Of a DNA stretch of 64,000 nt, positions 42,991-55,214 are shown piece after piece (the first letter of the stretch is position 1; the number at the start of each line of letters is the position of its first letter). Location: assembly GCF_000002235.5 (NCBI RefSeq), contig NW_022145606.1:18368254-18432253 (forward strand), in the 5' to 3' direction. The translations under genes were made by a program, and so were the position numbers. Under the pieces are notes generated by a model. It was not told the DNA's origin, ran no database searches, and was given only the letters and a program-made list of their open reading frames with translations. Source of the DNA: Strongylocentrotus purpuratus. Lineage: Eukaryota; Echinodermata; Echinoidea; Camarodonta; Strongylocentrotidae.

Positions 42991-45739
42991 ACAAATAGAA
43001 ATCAGTAAGATCTAGCGCCGCCTCGATCTGAATCAGTCTGACTTTATTTATTTAAAACCCCAAAACAGGGATGAAAAACTCTAAAATGTCATTAGTCATT
43101 ATATTAATAGTTTTATTTTACAGATTGTGCAACATCTTGACATATGCCCTGTAAGGTCTGCAATATTGATCAAGACTATACAAGCCCCAAAACCCCAAAA
43201 TGCGACTGCCGCCTTTTTTAAACGGCTACACAGCTGGCATCTCTCTGGGCTACACTAACACTGTGTGTGTGTGCACATGTAATCAGTGCATGCAGTGTGT
43301 GCGTGTACCCAGCCAGACCATGCCTTATGTGACACACACACAAGACAGCCATTCCTATCCTCAACAGCTACAGGAGCCAGAGCAGAGAGACAAAATCTTG
43401 TTATTACTTTGTTTTCCCCTGCTATTCTTCAATATGGGTAAGTCTTAGATTTACCTAATTTATTTGCAATATGTGCAGTAACTGTTTTCTGTTTTGAAAC
43501 GTAGTAATTAATGTATGATCGTGTCTACTAGGAGTGCTTTCAACGCCTGCCGCAAAGATGAGAAATGTATTGTATTGTCCCATCCATGTATTTTTATGTT
43601 AGATCTTGATGCAAGTTGTGCATTCACCTACACATGGCTTTAAAGGCATCGTTTAACAATGTTAAATCTATGATGCATGGCCCTACGTATTATCAGTGTC
43701 AGTGATATGGTGTAATATTGAAGCCCTAACAAAATTGCACTTCAAAATGATCATGAACTTGATGAAGTGCCTCAAAAAGTAAAAAACTTTGACTTTTGAG
43801 TGACCGGTTTTACCATACTCATTTTCCCCAATAGACTGTAGTGTTATAAAACCATTGGGGAAAACGTTTTTTGAAATTTTGAATTCCAATCATAAATATC
43901 TTGATAATCAGACAAGCCGCCCCCCCCCCCCCCGCGCTTATCCCGAAAGAGTGCGTTAAGGCGGTACTCCGTTTCTGCAACGCACCCTAATTTCAAGACA
44001 AGCGGGGAAGGGGGCTTTAATCACTTTATGGTGTGTTCGCAGTTTCGCACAATATAAACAGAAGCCCTCATCTGGAAATAAACAGCTAGACCCGTAAATG
44101 GTAAACAAAATTCCTCCCCCGCAGGCTGTACAAATAATTTTGTAGTAGGCCTACATGTATGTGTGTTGCACATGCATCAACCGTTCAATTTGTTTTAACT
44201 TTATTTTTGTTCTTATTAATTGTAGGCATCTTTTGACATCTTTTGCCGAACAGTGGATTCAAAGCATATTGTGGACACAGTAGGCCTATATTGACGTGAG
44301 ACCATGCAGAAAATGCTACTTTCTCTCAACCTCCTGGATCAGCATTCAGCAGCCTCGTGACACAGTTGAAGCCATTATCGGTAATTTGTAGATGTACTTA
44401 TATTATTTCTGTACATATATTTTTAATTTTTCCCTGATCATGACACTGATTCGAAATGCTTATTTTTCCTAAGTTTCAAATATATAAAATTCAATAAATT
44501 TTAGATCACTAAAACCTGCAGGTATATTGCAATAACCGACCATATTTTGTGAGTTTCAAACAGTGTTCTTTTCCCTCCTTAGCAATGGAGCTTTGATTCT
44601 ACTTTCATCAGCAAACTAGATTGTATTGATAATTATTTGCAAAAAAATCCTGATTCACGTTTGCATTGAAACAAATGTTTAAAATACAAAGGTATGTTTT
44701 ATATTATGTTTGTGAGCAATGAGAGATTATTTTTATTTCTGATAAATCTTTGAAACTGCACTTTTCTGACAGAATTCATTATTTAATTCATTGTTTACAT
44801 TCTGGTTTTAAAATGGATAAAAGTTTTTCTTAACTTGTTTTCCTTTCTTTTTGCTCTATATTCATGCATTAGAATTCTTTGCGTGTATGTACCCTGGATC
44901 AAGCAGCACTTGCATTATACAGGAGATTCCACCCAAAATCTAAACCATGAGTCCAAGCTGAAGAGGAATATTTCCAAAATGAGGTCTACACACACACACA
45001 GGTTACTTTCCCCTTCATTATAGAGATAATGAGAGAGAGATGGGGGGGGGGATGAGTTATAGCCACGAACCTGAATAGCTTAGATGTAGAACTGAGATGC
45101 CCATCCATGTCACTTGCCATTTTAATGAATTACAGGGTTTACAAACATACATATTAACCCTTTGGGTAAAAGATCTCGGTATTTGCGTAAATATGTTATT
45201 ACTATTTATGAAGTAGACCTGTTTCATAATGCTATGTAGTAGATCAGTCTCATACTCGACCCCACCCCCTTCATATCACAATGTCAATTCCTAAAACCTG
45301 TGGCAAATTATATAAGTTGGTAATAGAGAAAAATTGAATGAGGTAGATGCAATACAAATTGATTCCAATCTTAAGCACTTAGGACTTTATTCAGGTATGG
45401 CACGTGAACCGCCCAAAAAATTCCAAAAATGCTGCATTTTTGTTTGATGTTTAAAGTGAACGGTAACAAAGGACCTACATGTTTTTGTATATTTTGGACT
45501 GCGCATATTCAGTGATCTCTGTATTATAATATATAGAAATGTAAAGCATATAGAACTTTATGTCAACTCCAGCATCATATCTGAACGAGCCTTAAAAGAC
45601 AATCCAACCCTTGTAATAAGTTCATTGAAATGGAAGCTGAAAAATAAGAGAAATAGAAAGGCGAAAGTTTGAAATAAATCGGGCCAATATAAAGGGAGTT
45701 GTGATAATATATAAATATGAGATCACTAAATCCATGCAT

Positions 45740-45875
45740 ATCTCAATGAAATGCTAGAGCGCCGTATGGCAGCCGTGCTAAAGCCAGGGTAATAATCGGG
45801 AGCGCCAGGAGGGTCAAATCTGACTGACATGAGCGCTACACAAGAACCCACTATTATTATTATTATTACACCTGT
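45740..45875 (+). repeat. SINE 3' tail fragment
   Basis: AGAGCGCCGTATGGCAGCCG leads to GAGCGCTACACAAGAACCC and (ATT)n, the same tail style as the SINE at 8190-8535. The tRNA-like head is absent. Confidence 0.6.
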
Positions 45876-46319
45876 AGTCATGGGACAACTCTCCCATTTG
45901 TTAATGAAATATAATAAATTCTCTTTTTATTTTAAGTGCCTTCTCCCTTTGAGAACTACTCAAAATATATTATGAATAGCACATTATTACAAGTCCTCTA
46001 CATAGAAAAGCCACTCGTGGATCATACATTTTGAAGAAAAAAAATATTTAAATCATTTTGTGTGTTGAAATAAATGGGAAAGTAGTCCAGCAGCTCGTCA
46101 TAGTGACATTACCGATTCAGCCAATTTAAAATGCCCTTAGGTTTAGTGATTACAGCTTTCAACAATCCATAACCACCTTATTTTCTGTCAGATTTAATTT
46201 GCTATTTTTTAAAAGTATAGTTGTCTGTTAAGGTTGGATTTCCCTTTAAAAAGTGTAAAGGGTAAGCCCTATGTAACATAATGTGATTAGGCCATTTTCG
46301 TTATAAATCAAATCAAAGT

Positions 46320-46585
46320 ACCGCGGTACAAATTATTTCTTTCACCTATTAAGAATAATTGTATTTCAATAGTCAGAATGCGATATGCAAACATGTGTTG
46401 TTAGGTAGGGCAAGACATAATGTTTGTCCTACCTATAGTACTAGCAACACGTAATGTATTCAATTTGTATTCTGACTATTTAAATACATTTATTCGTAAC
46501 AGGTGAATTTAATAATTGGTAATGAGGCACTTAACAAGGAAATACCGTATTCATTAAATTTGATTACAATACGAAAATGACCTAC
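46320..46585. mobile_element. MITE related to 13440-13715
   Basis: Inverted ends TTCACCTATTAAGAATAATT and AATTTATTCGTAACAGGTGAA-like, with AGTCAGAATGCG against ATTCTGACTAT and a central TGTCCTACCTA. Nested in the foldback element interior. Confidence 0.6.
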
Positions 46586-46639
46586 ATACAGTACATGTAT
46601 TCATATGGATAGGAAATCTTTGAACTGTTATGTCGTTTT

Positions 46640-47035
46640 CTGAGGGTTCATAATTCTACAAATGAAGTAGGATTCCTAATTCTGAAAATGAACTAGGATT
46701 CGTAATTCCAAAAATGAAATATGGTTCATAATTCAGAAAATTAAATAGGGCTCAATATACTTCCAAAAGTTTATTATTCTGAAAATGCAAATAGAACCCT
46801 TTATCCTTTTTGGAATTACGAACCGTCAATATAATGAATCCTATTTCATATTCAAAATAATACCATTTCATTTGCCGAATTATGAACCCTATTTCAATAT
46901 CGTTATTAACGCCCCTTTTTCAATTCCAGAATTATGCACCATTTATATTTTTCGTAATTATGAAATCTATTTCATTTTAAAATTCAAACCCTTCTTGAAT
47001 ATGGACCATATTTCATTTGTTTATCGATTTGTCAT
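46640..47035. repeat. palindromic minisatellite (AATTCxGAAAATGAA type)
   Basis: Tandem degenerate units of GAAAATGAAATAGG/TTCATAATTC, switching to the opposite strand sense near 46790. Related words appear at the window end (63940-64000). The 111-codon ORF here is an artefact. Confidence 0.65.
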
Positions 47036-47974
47036 AATTTGTCATAATACACTGTACTATCAAGTTACATTTATTGATGAACAGCATATCACAGCACTTG
47101 TCAAAATAGTAAGACCGTAAATGAATTTGTTTTGCTTGTGAATGTAGTAGGCTTATATTATGTAGTACACAATATTACATTTCCAATTGCTGCAACTTCA
47201 TATCAATCTTTTACATGTACTATGACAATCTACAGGTCAAAATCATGCTTTGTGTAATCATTTGTGAATTATTCTCTATTTAATATACATGAATGAAGTC
47301 CTTAAATTTGTGCACATGAACTTATTCTCCATGGTGGAAAATTACTAACGAAATTTCTCAGCAAAAACTATTTCTCATTGTTTCTACTCATGATGGCTAC
47401 CGTAAGATAACTATTGCAAATTGCCAAACCTACTCTTTTAAACATCTACTCCAAATTTTCAAGATTGATTTCTCTTTGTTAAAACTGGCCATAATTTCTA
47501 GACAATAATTAGCCAATTTAACATTGTTTTTGTTTATATTTCTTCTTTTGTTGTTGAAATGTGTAAAAAAATCCTTTTTCATTTGAGCTGTTAACTTTGC
47601 TTTTAAACGTTCATGTCATTGTAATCACTATATGATGTATGATATTCTGACAGATAATTAAAGGATACACTGTTAAGTGTTAAATATGATAAAGATGAAC
47701 CAACATGATCGTGATATCTTTTGTTAACAGACGTTTGCGAGAGAAATGGCTGAACCTCGAGAAAATAGTTAATTGTGTTGGAAGCAAACTTCATGCCAGC
47801 TCCTGTCATTTTCGTGTCTACTTTGCAGACCAGCATGCCCTTTTAAAGTACAAAAAAAAAACAAGGGCTGGCAGATTTTGTGAGGAGTACTGTGTTGGAA
47901 GTGCATTGATGTAGTAGAATTTAAACTGATCAAAAAAATGTCAACCATGTAATGTAACCAATGCTGTGGTTCAA

Positions 47975-48848
47975 TTGAGGATTCCTACTTGTGTTCTACT
48001 GGTCTCCTACCGGTTCCATAGGGGATTCATACTTGTTTTCTACTGGTCTCCTAATGGTTCCAGTTGGGATTCCTACTGGTCTCCTAATGGTTCCATAATG
48101 GTTTTCCACTGGTCTTCTACTGGTATCCTAATGGTTTCTGTATGGATTCCTACTGGTCTTCTAATGGTTCCAGTTTGGATTCCTACTGGTCTCCTAACGG
48201 TTCCATTAGGGTTTTCTACTGGTCTTCTACTGGTATCCTAATGGTTTCTGTATGGATTCCTACTGGTCTCCTAATGGTTCCAGTTGGGATTCCTACTGGT
48301 CTCCTAATGGTTCCATTAGGGTTTTCTACTGGTCGTCTACTGGTATCCTAATGTTTTTTGTATGGATTCCTACTGGTCTCCTAATGGTTCCAGTTGGGAT
48401 TCCTACTGGTCTCCAAATGGTTCCATTGGGGTTTTCTACTGGTATCCTAATGGTTTCTGTATGGATTCCTACTGGTCTCCTAATGGTTCCATGACTTCTT
48501 TTTTACTTGTCTAATGGTTCCAGCACTTCTTTTCTACTGGTCTTCTAATGGTTTTTATATCGATTTCTACTGGTCCCCTACTGGTTCCAGTGGGGATTTG
48601 TACTTGTTTCCTACTGGTCTCCTAATGGTTCCAGTTGGGATTCCTACTGGTCTCCTAATGGTGCCATTAGGTTTTGCTAATGGTCTTCTACTGGTCTTCT
48701 GCTGGTTCCAGTACGATTTTTTTCTACTGGTTTCTAATGGAAAAAGCGCCACTTTCCATATTGAAACCAGTAGAGAATTGACCACTAGAAACCGTTAGAA
48801 ATCTGTACTGGTTTTCTCTACTGGTTTCTATGGGATTTTCGACCTGGG
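47975..48848 (-). repeat. right terminal minisatellite arm of the foldback element
   Basis: Units of TACTGGTCTCCTAATGGTTC alternate with CAGTTGGGATTCC or CATTAGGGTTTTC. The unit length is free of stops, so long Trp/Ser/Pro-rich frames appear; they are not genes. Confidence 0.85.
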
Positions 48849-49280
48849 AGAGAAAGAGAGAGAGGGAGCAGAGACAGAAAAAGATAGGAATTGAGCGATA
48901 TAGCGAGAAAGCGACACTTTGAAAGAAAGAGAGAGAGAGAGGGGGGGGGGGGACAAAGACAGACGGACAGAGAGATTGAGAAAGACAAAGAGAAAGAGAG
49001 AGGGGAAAGAACGATAGAGGGAGTAAGAGGGGCGGGGGGAACGAGAGAGATAGAGGAAACATGATAGAGAGAAATGGAGTGGATGATAAGATTTTTTTTT
49101 TCTAATGCTTTAATGATCTAAACAATATGACATCAATTAAGTTCGAAATGGAAATGAGACTTGATTAAGCGAATAATGAACAAACTGAGAGAAATTATGA
49201 CAGAGGAAGAGAGAACAAGAGAGATAGAGAGGGGGAGTGTGCGTATGGAGGAGGAAGAGACTATAAAAGAGAAGTTCAAC
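48849..49280 (+). repeat. GA microsatellite and flank, homologous to 5221-5500
   Basis: GA-rich tract then GAGAAATGGAGTGGATGATA (compare GAGAAATCAAGTGGATAATA at 5343), AAATGGAAATG and ATTAAGCG, ending AGAAGTTCAAC. Alignment with 5221-5500 is interrupted exactly where the next element starts. Confidence 0.7.
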
Positions 49281-49407
49281 CAGGGGCGGCGGAGCATATT
49301 CCAAATTGCGGGGGGCACCAATAAAAAAAGGGCACTTTCTGAAAAGGGGCACCTACAAAGGAAAACCTTAAAGTGAACATACACCATTTGTATACATTGC
49401 TATATAT

Positions 49408-52400
49408 AGTGCGGTATGGTATGTAATCCCGTAGGATTTTTGTGCCAAAGTTGATTTTTTCGCTGTTTTGGCTTCAAAAGGGTCCCAATTGGCCAAAAAT
49501 GATAGGGTCCAAATTTTCAAACCCCTCCTTCATTTCCTGGGGGGTCCTAGACCGGGAGCTGGGAAAGAAACCAATTTTCATGTGCACAGATGTAAATATC
49601 GCATAGCTTCACATAACAAATTGACCGTCTGGGATGTTCTAAGTGGTGGGTGTGGCCAGGGGGACGCCCCCACCAAAAAAGTGTCCCTTTTGTCGACAAA
49701 ATAGTATTGTGTAAATAATATTTTAAGGAAACCTGGAACCACCATGAGTTTGGTGTCATATGAAAGAGAGTTAAATTATCTACATTTTGATACCAATTAT
49801 AAAGAATTCTGGATTAATTGACATTACAAATTTTAGTAAAAAACATGATTTTTGTGATTTTTTTTCGAAAAATTTAATTTGATCAAAAAACATTATTTTC
49901 CATATATCAAAATTAGAGAATTGCATTTGTTCATAACTTTCCAGGAATTTGCTTGTGTACAACGACTATATCCTGTGCGAGGGAGAGGTTTATTTATCGT
50001 TTCAATAAAAAGTTATAGCAATCCAAAGTTATTGATTTGATTTCCACAAAAACAACATTTTTGCCCATTAAATACCCTTATTCTGATATCAATTTCAATG
50101 AGTGATGTAGTGTGTGAAATACAAATTTTGAGCCAAAAAGGAGCTTTATTGTAGATATTCCTCTGATTTTTGCTAGTATATCGGTATATTAACTGGACAA
50201 AAGTGATTAGAAATTTAGTAGTGCAGAAAGTTCAAAGGGTTTGGAGTGCTGAGTGTAATTAATAAGTACTTCACCTGTACTCTGGGATGTTTCAGGAAAT
50301 GTGGGCATTGGCAGTTGCCTCCCCTTCCCCCCCCCCCCCTCACCTCCACCCCGCCCCTTCCAGTCGCTTGTCATAATCTTGCCAATGCCCAAGACAAGTT
50401 AGTGCATCGATCAACATGAATATAATATAATATCGCCATATTTGGTTTAATGGTTTATTTTGCCTGACTACTTAAAGAAAACACGTGTATGCATGTAAGC
50501 AAGCAATACTCCGCATAATTCCTATTGTGATTAGATTTGAATGACATAAACTTTTCTCCAAAAATAGTTTCGGCTAGGTATGCAAATTTATTTTTTCTCT
50601 TGATTACAAGTAATTCGCTACAGAAATCGAAGGAACCTTATGAAACTACTTAATTCGATTGAATCTCAGTTTTAGTCTTTGTGTGTTTCGAATAGGAAGT
50701 TCCAGAACTACAATTGAGATCAATTTGAAATCTTTTCTGCTTAGCCATGAATAATTTAAAATCGTTACTAACTCCTTGAACTTCTAAGGATCTCACGATT
50801 TGATGATTGGAAAATGTCATTAGGTACCAGCTTATAATTTTGACAATACATCACCGTCTACATTAGAGTTCTATCATGCCTGTTGCATAAATCATATGGT
50901 CTTTTTGAACATGTTGCTGAAATGACATGATTTTCTGTGATTTTTTTCCCTTTTTGGGAGGTAAATTATACTTTTGTATGCCTTTGTTGGAAAATGACAA
51001 GTCTCCCAAATTTACAATTATGCAAAAAAAAATGCTTATTTAGAAGCATTCATGTCAGGGCCTGCAGAACGGTAGGGCTCGAGCCCTCCTCACTTTTATG
51101 AAAAAGTATGTTAAAGAGAAAAAGAAAGAAAGAGAGAGAGAGGAAGAATGAGTGACCTGCCAGTGTCACAAATGAGGTATCAAAATATGCTCTTCTGACC
51201 GTAATTAAATACCTAAAACCCCTGAGCTTCCGGGGGTTCCACAGCCTGGACCTCACCAAGGGCACTAAGGCGGGTCCCTGAATGCTCATCTGACCATAAT
51301 TAAATGCCTTACACGCTGAGCTTAATGGGACACAGCCCCATGGACCCTACTTCAATTAGTGACATGCCAGTGTCACAATTAAGGTATCTTATATCTGACC
51401 GTATTTAATGCCTAAAACCCGTGCAGCTTCCGAGGGCTTTGTCTCATGACCCCGCCGGGGCAAAGACACTGGACCCCACGCCAATTTACGCTGCACTCGC
51501 TCGCACTCGCTCTACCTGATCGTTAATACTCCACTTTGAAAAACGTTCCGCGGGGCCGGCATGTAACGTGTAAAAGTGGTGGTGGTGCAGATTTTTCTTC
51601 TACCCCCAAAAAACGTTTTTGCTCATTACGCCACTGCCCCTGAAAGGTGAGCCTCCTGGAATGTTTGCCCCCTCCCCCAATCCCAAACTGTTGAACTTTC
51701 TGCACTACTAAATGTCTAATCATGTTTGTCAAGTTAATATACCGATATACTGGCAAAAAGGCTGAGGGTAATATATATACAATAAAGCACCTTTTTGGCT
51801 CAAAAATTATTTGTCACACACTACATCACTCATTGAAATTGATATCAGAATGTAGGTATTTTAATCATCCATCTTTTGACACCAAATACATGGTGATTAG
51901 AGGTTTTAGTTCAAAGTTATCTTCAAAACTCGATGTAAACACACCAAACATGTCCTACACTAATGCACGTACATGTGCACACAGTTATTACGCATGTGGG
52001 CAAAAATGTTGTTTTTGTGGAAATCAAATCAATAACTTTGGATTGCTATAACTTGTTATTGAAACAATATATAAACCTCTCCCTCGCACAGGATATTGTT
52101 GTGGTACATAAGCAAATTCCTGGAAAGTTATGAACAAATGCAATTTTCCAATTTTGATATATGGAAAATAATGTTTTTTGATCGAATTAAATTTTTCGAA
52201 AAAAAAAATCACAAAAATCATGTTTCTTACTTAAATTTGTAATGTTAATTAATCCAGAATTCTTTGAAATTGGTATCAAATGGTAGATAATTTAACTCTC
52301 TTTCATATGACACCAAACTCATGGTGGTTCAAGGTTTCCTTAAAATATTATTTACATAATACTATTTTGTCGTCAAAAGGGACACTTTTTTGGTGGGGGC

Positions 52401-52693
52401 GTCCCCCTGGCCACACCCACCACTTAGAACATGCCAGACGGTCAATTTTGTATGTGGAGCTATGCGATCTTTACATCTGTGCACATTAAAATTGGTTTCC
52501 TCCTACCAGCTAGGTTGACCCCCACTGGCTCCCGGTCTAGGACCCCCCAGGAAATGAAGGAGGGGTCTGAAAATTTGGACCCCATCATTTTTGGTCAATT
52601 GGGACCCTTTTGAAGTTAAAACAGCAAAAAAAAAAATCAACTTTGGCACAAAAATCCTACGGGAGCTGTCTCAGTGACATACCGTACCACACT
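49408..52693. mobile_element. 3.3-kb element with 0.8-1.0 kb inverted repeats
   Basis: The left arm 49408-50243 and right arm 51688-52693 are inverse copies (for example CACCAAAAAAGTGTCCCTTT against AAAGGGACACTTTTTTGGTG). The right arm has about 120 bp more, near 51850-51990. The loop (about 1.44 kb) contains a C-rich tract and a roughly 175-bp tandem repeat. Equivalent ORFs in the arms are short and unrecognised. Confidence 0.75.
51150..51500 (+). repeat. tandem repeat, about two copies of a 175-200 bp unit
   Basis: GCCAGTGTCACAA..GAGGTATC, TCTGACCGTAATTAAAT, CCTAAAACCC..GAGCTTCCG recur at about 51160 and 51370, with a partial copy between. Located in the loop of the inverted-repeat element. 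Confidence 0.65.
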
Positions 52694-53329
52694 AATACCC
52701 CTACATCGTCAGGATTGTGACTACGATACCAGGGATACCATCAATATTTTTTGTTTTCCATACTTTTTCCCTCCACAGGGATTTTATTGATTTTCATTTG
52801 CAACAAAATAACAAACATATTTTCAAGGTACTTTTCATTTATAATATAAATAAAATTGACTACTCCAGATACGAATATTTGTTGAACTGTTGAGTTAACA
52901 GAAGACACACATATTTTCAATAATGTATTTCTGACATTCATAGAGAAAAGAAAGAAAAACAATACAAAAGACTCATTATCGTTTGATTATTTGGCTATAA
53001 AATCAGTTTGTTGTGAAATCAATATTCACTTCTCTCTTCACGTGGTACAAGATACTGCTCGAGCAACATACCTATCAGTTTGATGTGATAGTTATTTTTA
53101 AGTGTTCTTCGAGCGAAGCAAGCGAGCAAGAATTTAAAGATTTGTGGGGTCGCAGTGCGAAAAATTGTATCTTATAAAGAGGACAAAAAATAAACTCTGA
53201 TAAGGTTTAGGCACAATCTATTTAAATGAAGGAGACTGAACAGTTCTTTTATAAGTAATATAATTATAAAAACTCTTAATGTGAGCTCTAGGAAAATTAT
53301 AGAAAAGGGGGCTCTACGTTGCTTTCAAT

Positions 53330-53645
53330 TGGGGGTGCAAGTTATGGAGAAAGGTAAAGTAGGCACTTATCAGAAGGGAAAAGGGCAGTTATTAGAAAAG
53401 AAAAGGTGCACGTCTTAAAGTAAAGAGGGCAATTATCAGAGGTGAAAATGGGGCACTTCTTGCACCTGAAAAGGGACACTTAACAGAGATGGAAATGGGG
53501 CATCTGTTGATGGAAAATGGCACCTATCATATTTTGATAGGGGCATTTATTGGATGTAAAAAGGGGCAGTTTGGAAAGGGAAGGGGCTCATAACAAGAGT
53601 AACCGAGGGAATTAGGGGCACGTGCCATAATAAAAGGGACACTAA
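53330..53645 (+). repeat. degenerate minisatellite (AAAGGGCACTTATCAGAA type), left block
   Basis: Roughly 25-30 bp units with GGGGCA, CTTATCAGAA and GAAAAGG words. The right block follows the LINE/SINE at 58860-59260. Confidence 0.7.
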
Positions 53646-53649
53646 GAGG

Positions 53650-53690
53650 AGGCGCGATAGCTCAGTCGATAGAGCAGTGATCTCGTAATC
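53650..53690 (+). repeat. SINE head, 5' half (A-box), split by LINE
   Basis: GGCGCGATAGCTCAGTCGAT with a tRNA-type A-box runs to CTCGTAATC. The sequence continues on the far side of the LINE with AATCCGGTGACCC and B-box GGGTTCGAAACC. TAATC is present on both sides. Confidence 0.75.
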
Positions 53691-53844
53691 AAAATCAAGC
53701 ATGAACGCGGCCTAAGTGACGTGCAAGTAAACCTCTCCTCGAGATATTTCCTTTATCACCCTAGATATCATTATTTCATTGAATTTTAAGTTGCTCGCTG
53801 CTCTTCTTTTGCAATATCAACTGATCTACTTCAAATATCTCAAC

Positions 53845-54669
53845 ATGGGGGACCGCAACCAAAAGAAAAACATGAAGAAAACCTCCATCAAAACCCGTGC
53901 GAATTATTCCATTTTGAGCGATGAGCTTGCTGATGACTCTGCCGATCCTACAGGCCCAGCTGATCACTCGGATCCCGGACTGGAAGTTGCCGGTGATGGG
54001 GGCTCTCTCCCGTCGTCTGGAGCACAACTGGCTAGCTATCTTAAAGCTGCGACCGCCAATTTTGAAAGGATGATGGAGAAGGCAATGAAGTCAATGATAG
54101 ATAGCATCGGGAAGGTGGAAAAAGCCCGAGAATTCGAAGGCCTTCGAATTAATGACTTGGAAAAAAAGAATGTTGAGCTAGAAGAAAAAATAGACAGAAT
54201 TGATAAAGTTTGCAAAGATTTGCAGGAGAGAGTAGGGAGCCAAGACAGAGAGGTGAATAAAGCTGAGCGCTTTTCACGGAGAAATAACTTCCGCATCATT
54301 GGAATAGCGGAACCAAAAGAAGATGTTTCTGAAGATTGTGTCAAGTTAGTTGAGGATATTCTGAAAAGTAAATTTGAGCTGGATGTGAAGGTGGAGCGAG
54401 CTCATCGTGATGGAAGGAAGGGGAACAAACCAAGGCACATAATTGTGAAAATCATCTCGGACCGAGATAAAGTTCATGTTATGAAAAACGCCAGAGAAGC
54501 TCTGCAACGTGAAAAGTTTTATTTTGCTGACGATTTGACCAAGGCTGATCTCAGTGAAAAGAAAAAGCACATCAAGGAAGTACAAGAGCTGTATACAAAA
54601 GGAACCAAACTTCGCTTCTTTGCTGGGCTTTGGAGAGGAAATGGTGGTGTCCCTTATTTTACAGCGTAG
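53845..54669 (+). CDS. LINE ORF1 protein (coiled coil, L1-ORF1-like)
   Basis: 274 aa from the ATG at 53845 (MGDRNQKK). The frame opens 22 codons earlier (53779), but those residues are hydrophobic and look like leader sequence. A Lys-rich acidic-then-polar N-terminus is followed by a heptad-rich coiled coil (about residues 73-130, LEKKNVELEEKIDRID), then an RRM-like segment (RRNNFRIIGI at about 145-154, ERAHRDG at 184-190) and a C-terminal domain (RHIIVKI, REKFYFADD). This is the plan of L1-type ORF1 nucleic-acid chaperones, which form RNA-binding trimers and package the LINE transcript. The frame is intact to its stop, unlike ORF2. No zinc knuckle seen. Confidence 0.8.
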   Translation: MGDRNQKKNMKKTSIKTRANYSILSDELADDSADPTGPADHSDPGLEVAGDGGSLPSSGAQLASYLKAATANFERMMEKAMKSMIDSIGKVEKAREFEGLRINDLEKKNVELEEKIDRIDKVCKDLQERVGSQDREVNKAERFSRRNNFRIIGIAEPKEDVSEDCVKLVEDILKSKFELDVKVERAHRDGRKGNKPRHIIVKIISDRDKVHVMKNAREALQREKFYFADDLTKADLSEKKKHIKEVQELYTKGTKLRFFAGLWRGNGGVPYFTA

Positions 54670-55214
54670 TGTGACTTTAAACCACATCCCCTTGACCACA
54701 CATTGAGCTGCCATCGACCACACAAAGAGCTCTCTGTTTATTTGATTTATGATGCGAAGTAGATGTAGATCCATGGTCACATACCTCCTCACTGAATGTA
54801 ACCAGTTTACAGTAATTTACTTCTGGTCTAAATGTATGTCTTCTTTCCATTCTACCTTACATTCTTTTGTAATATTCGTGTTAGCTTTTCTTTTGTAAAC
54901 AGTACATAATTTAAGGAGAGGGTTTTACTGTCAGTTGTTATACATGTATATATATGTATTTTTGTTATCTTTTAATCTTTTTTCCAGTGTTCTACTGCTT
55001 GTTTCATTTTTGTTTTTCTTTTGCACTCTCTATCGATTCGCTGTTTTTCTTTTTCTTTCCAATTTTTCTCTCACCTTTTCCGTGTTTTATCCTGTTCTTC
55101 CTATGCCTATAATGCATATTTTTGAGTATACTCAACCGTTTTTGTTGATTATATATATGTCCTTTTCTTTTGCACGTAGTAGGCTGCCTTTCTTTATGAA
55201 TGAATCTTTTAATT
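54670..55214 (+). other. LINE inter-ORF region
   Basis: AT- and CT-rich spacer. It could hold an internal translation re-initiation signal for ORF2, but nothing specific was seen. The TTTTCTTTTGC-rich ORF at 54935-55228 is low-complexity. Confidence 0.5.

Larger units (their letters stand above)
43010..47960. other. interior of the foldback element
   Basis: AT-rich with a poly-C run (about 43920), SINE and MITE debris and a degenerate minisatellite. Weak exon-like signals exist: an 82-codon frame ending near ATGGGTAAGTC (43434), and a 69-codon frame at 47705-47914 preceded by a TTGTTAACAG acceptor-like site. Neither resembles a known family, and no transposase motif was seen. Confidence 0.4.
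42241..48848. mobile_element. foldback transposon with minisatellite inverted termini (6.6 kb)
   Basis: The outer ends are exact inverses: CCCAGGTCGAAA at 42241 and TTTCGACCTGGG... read inverted to 48848. The left arm (42241-42990) is built of AAACCAGTAGA/AAACCATTAGA words with a roughly 117-bp higher-order period. The right arm (47975-48848) is built of the inverse words TACTGGT and TAATGGTT. Long inverted termini of short tandem repeats define foldback elements (Drosophila FB, sea urchin TU). AGAG borders each side, but the flank is GA microsatellite, so a duplication cannot be proven. The interior has no recognised transposase. Confidence 0.7.

Noticed and set aside
47966..48798. Long overlapping ORFs rich in W, S, P, G and Y (91, 69, 80 and 94 codons)
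   Set aside because: They come from a stop-free minisatellite in the foldback right arm; repeated frames in a tandem array are not a gene.
54346..54792. 148-codon minus ORF
   Set aside because: Shadow of LINE ORF1 on the opposite strand.
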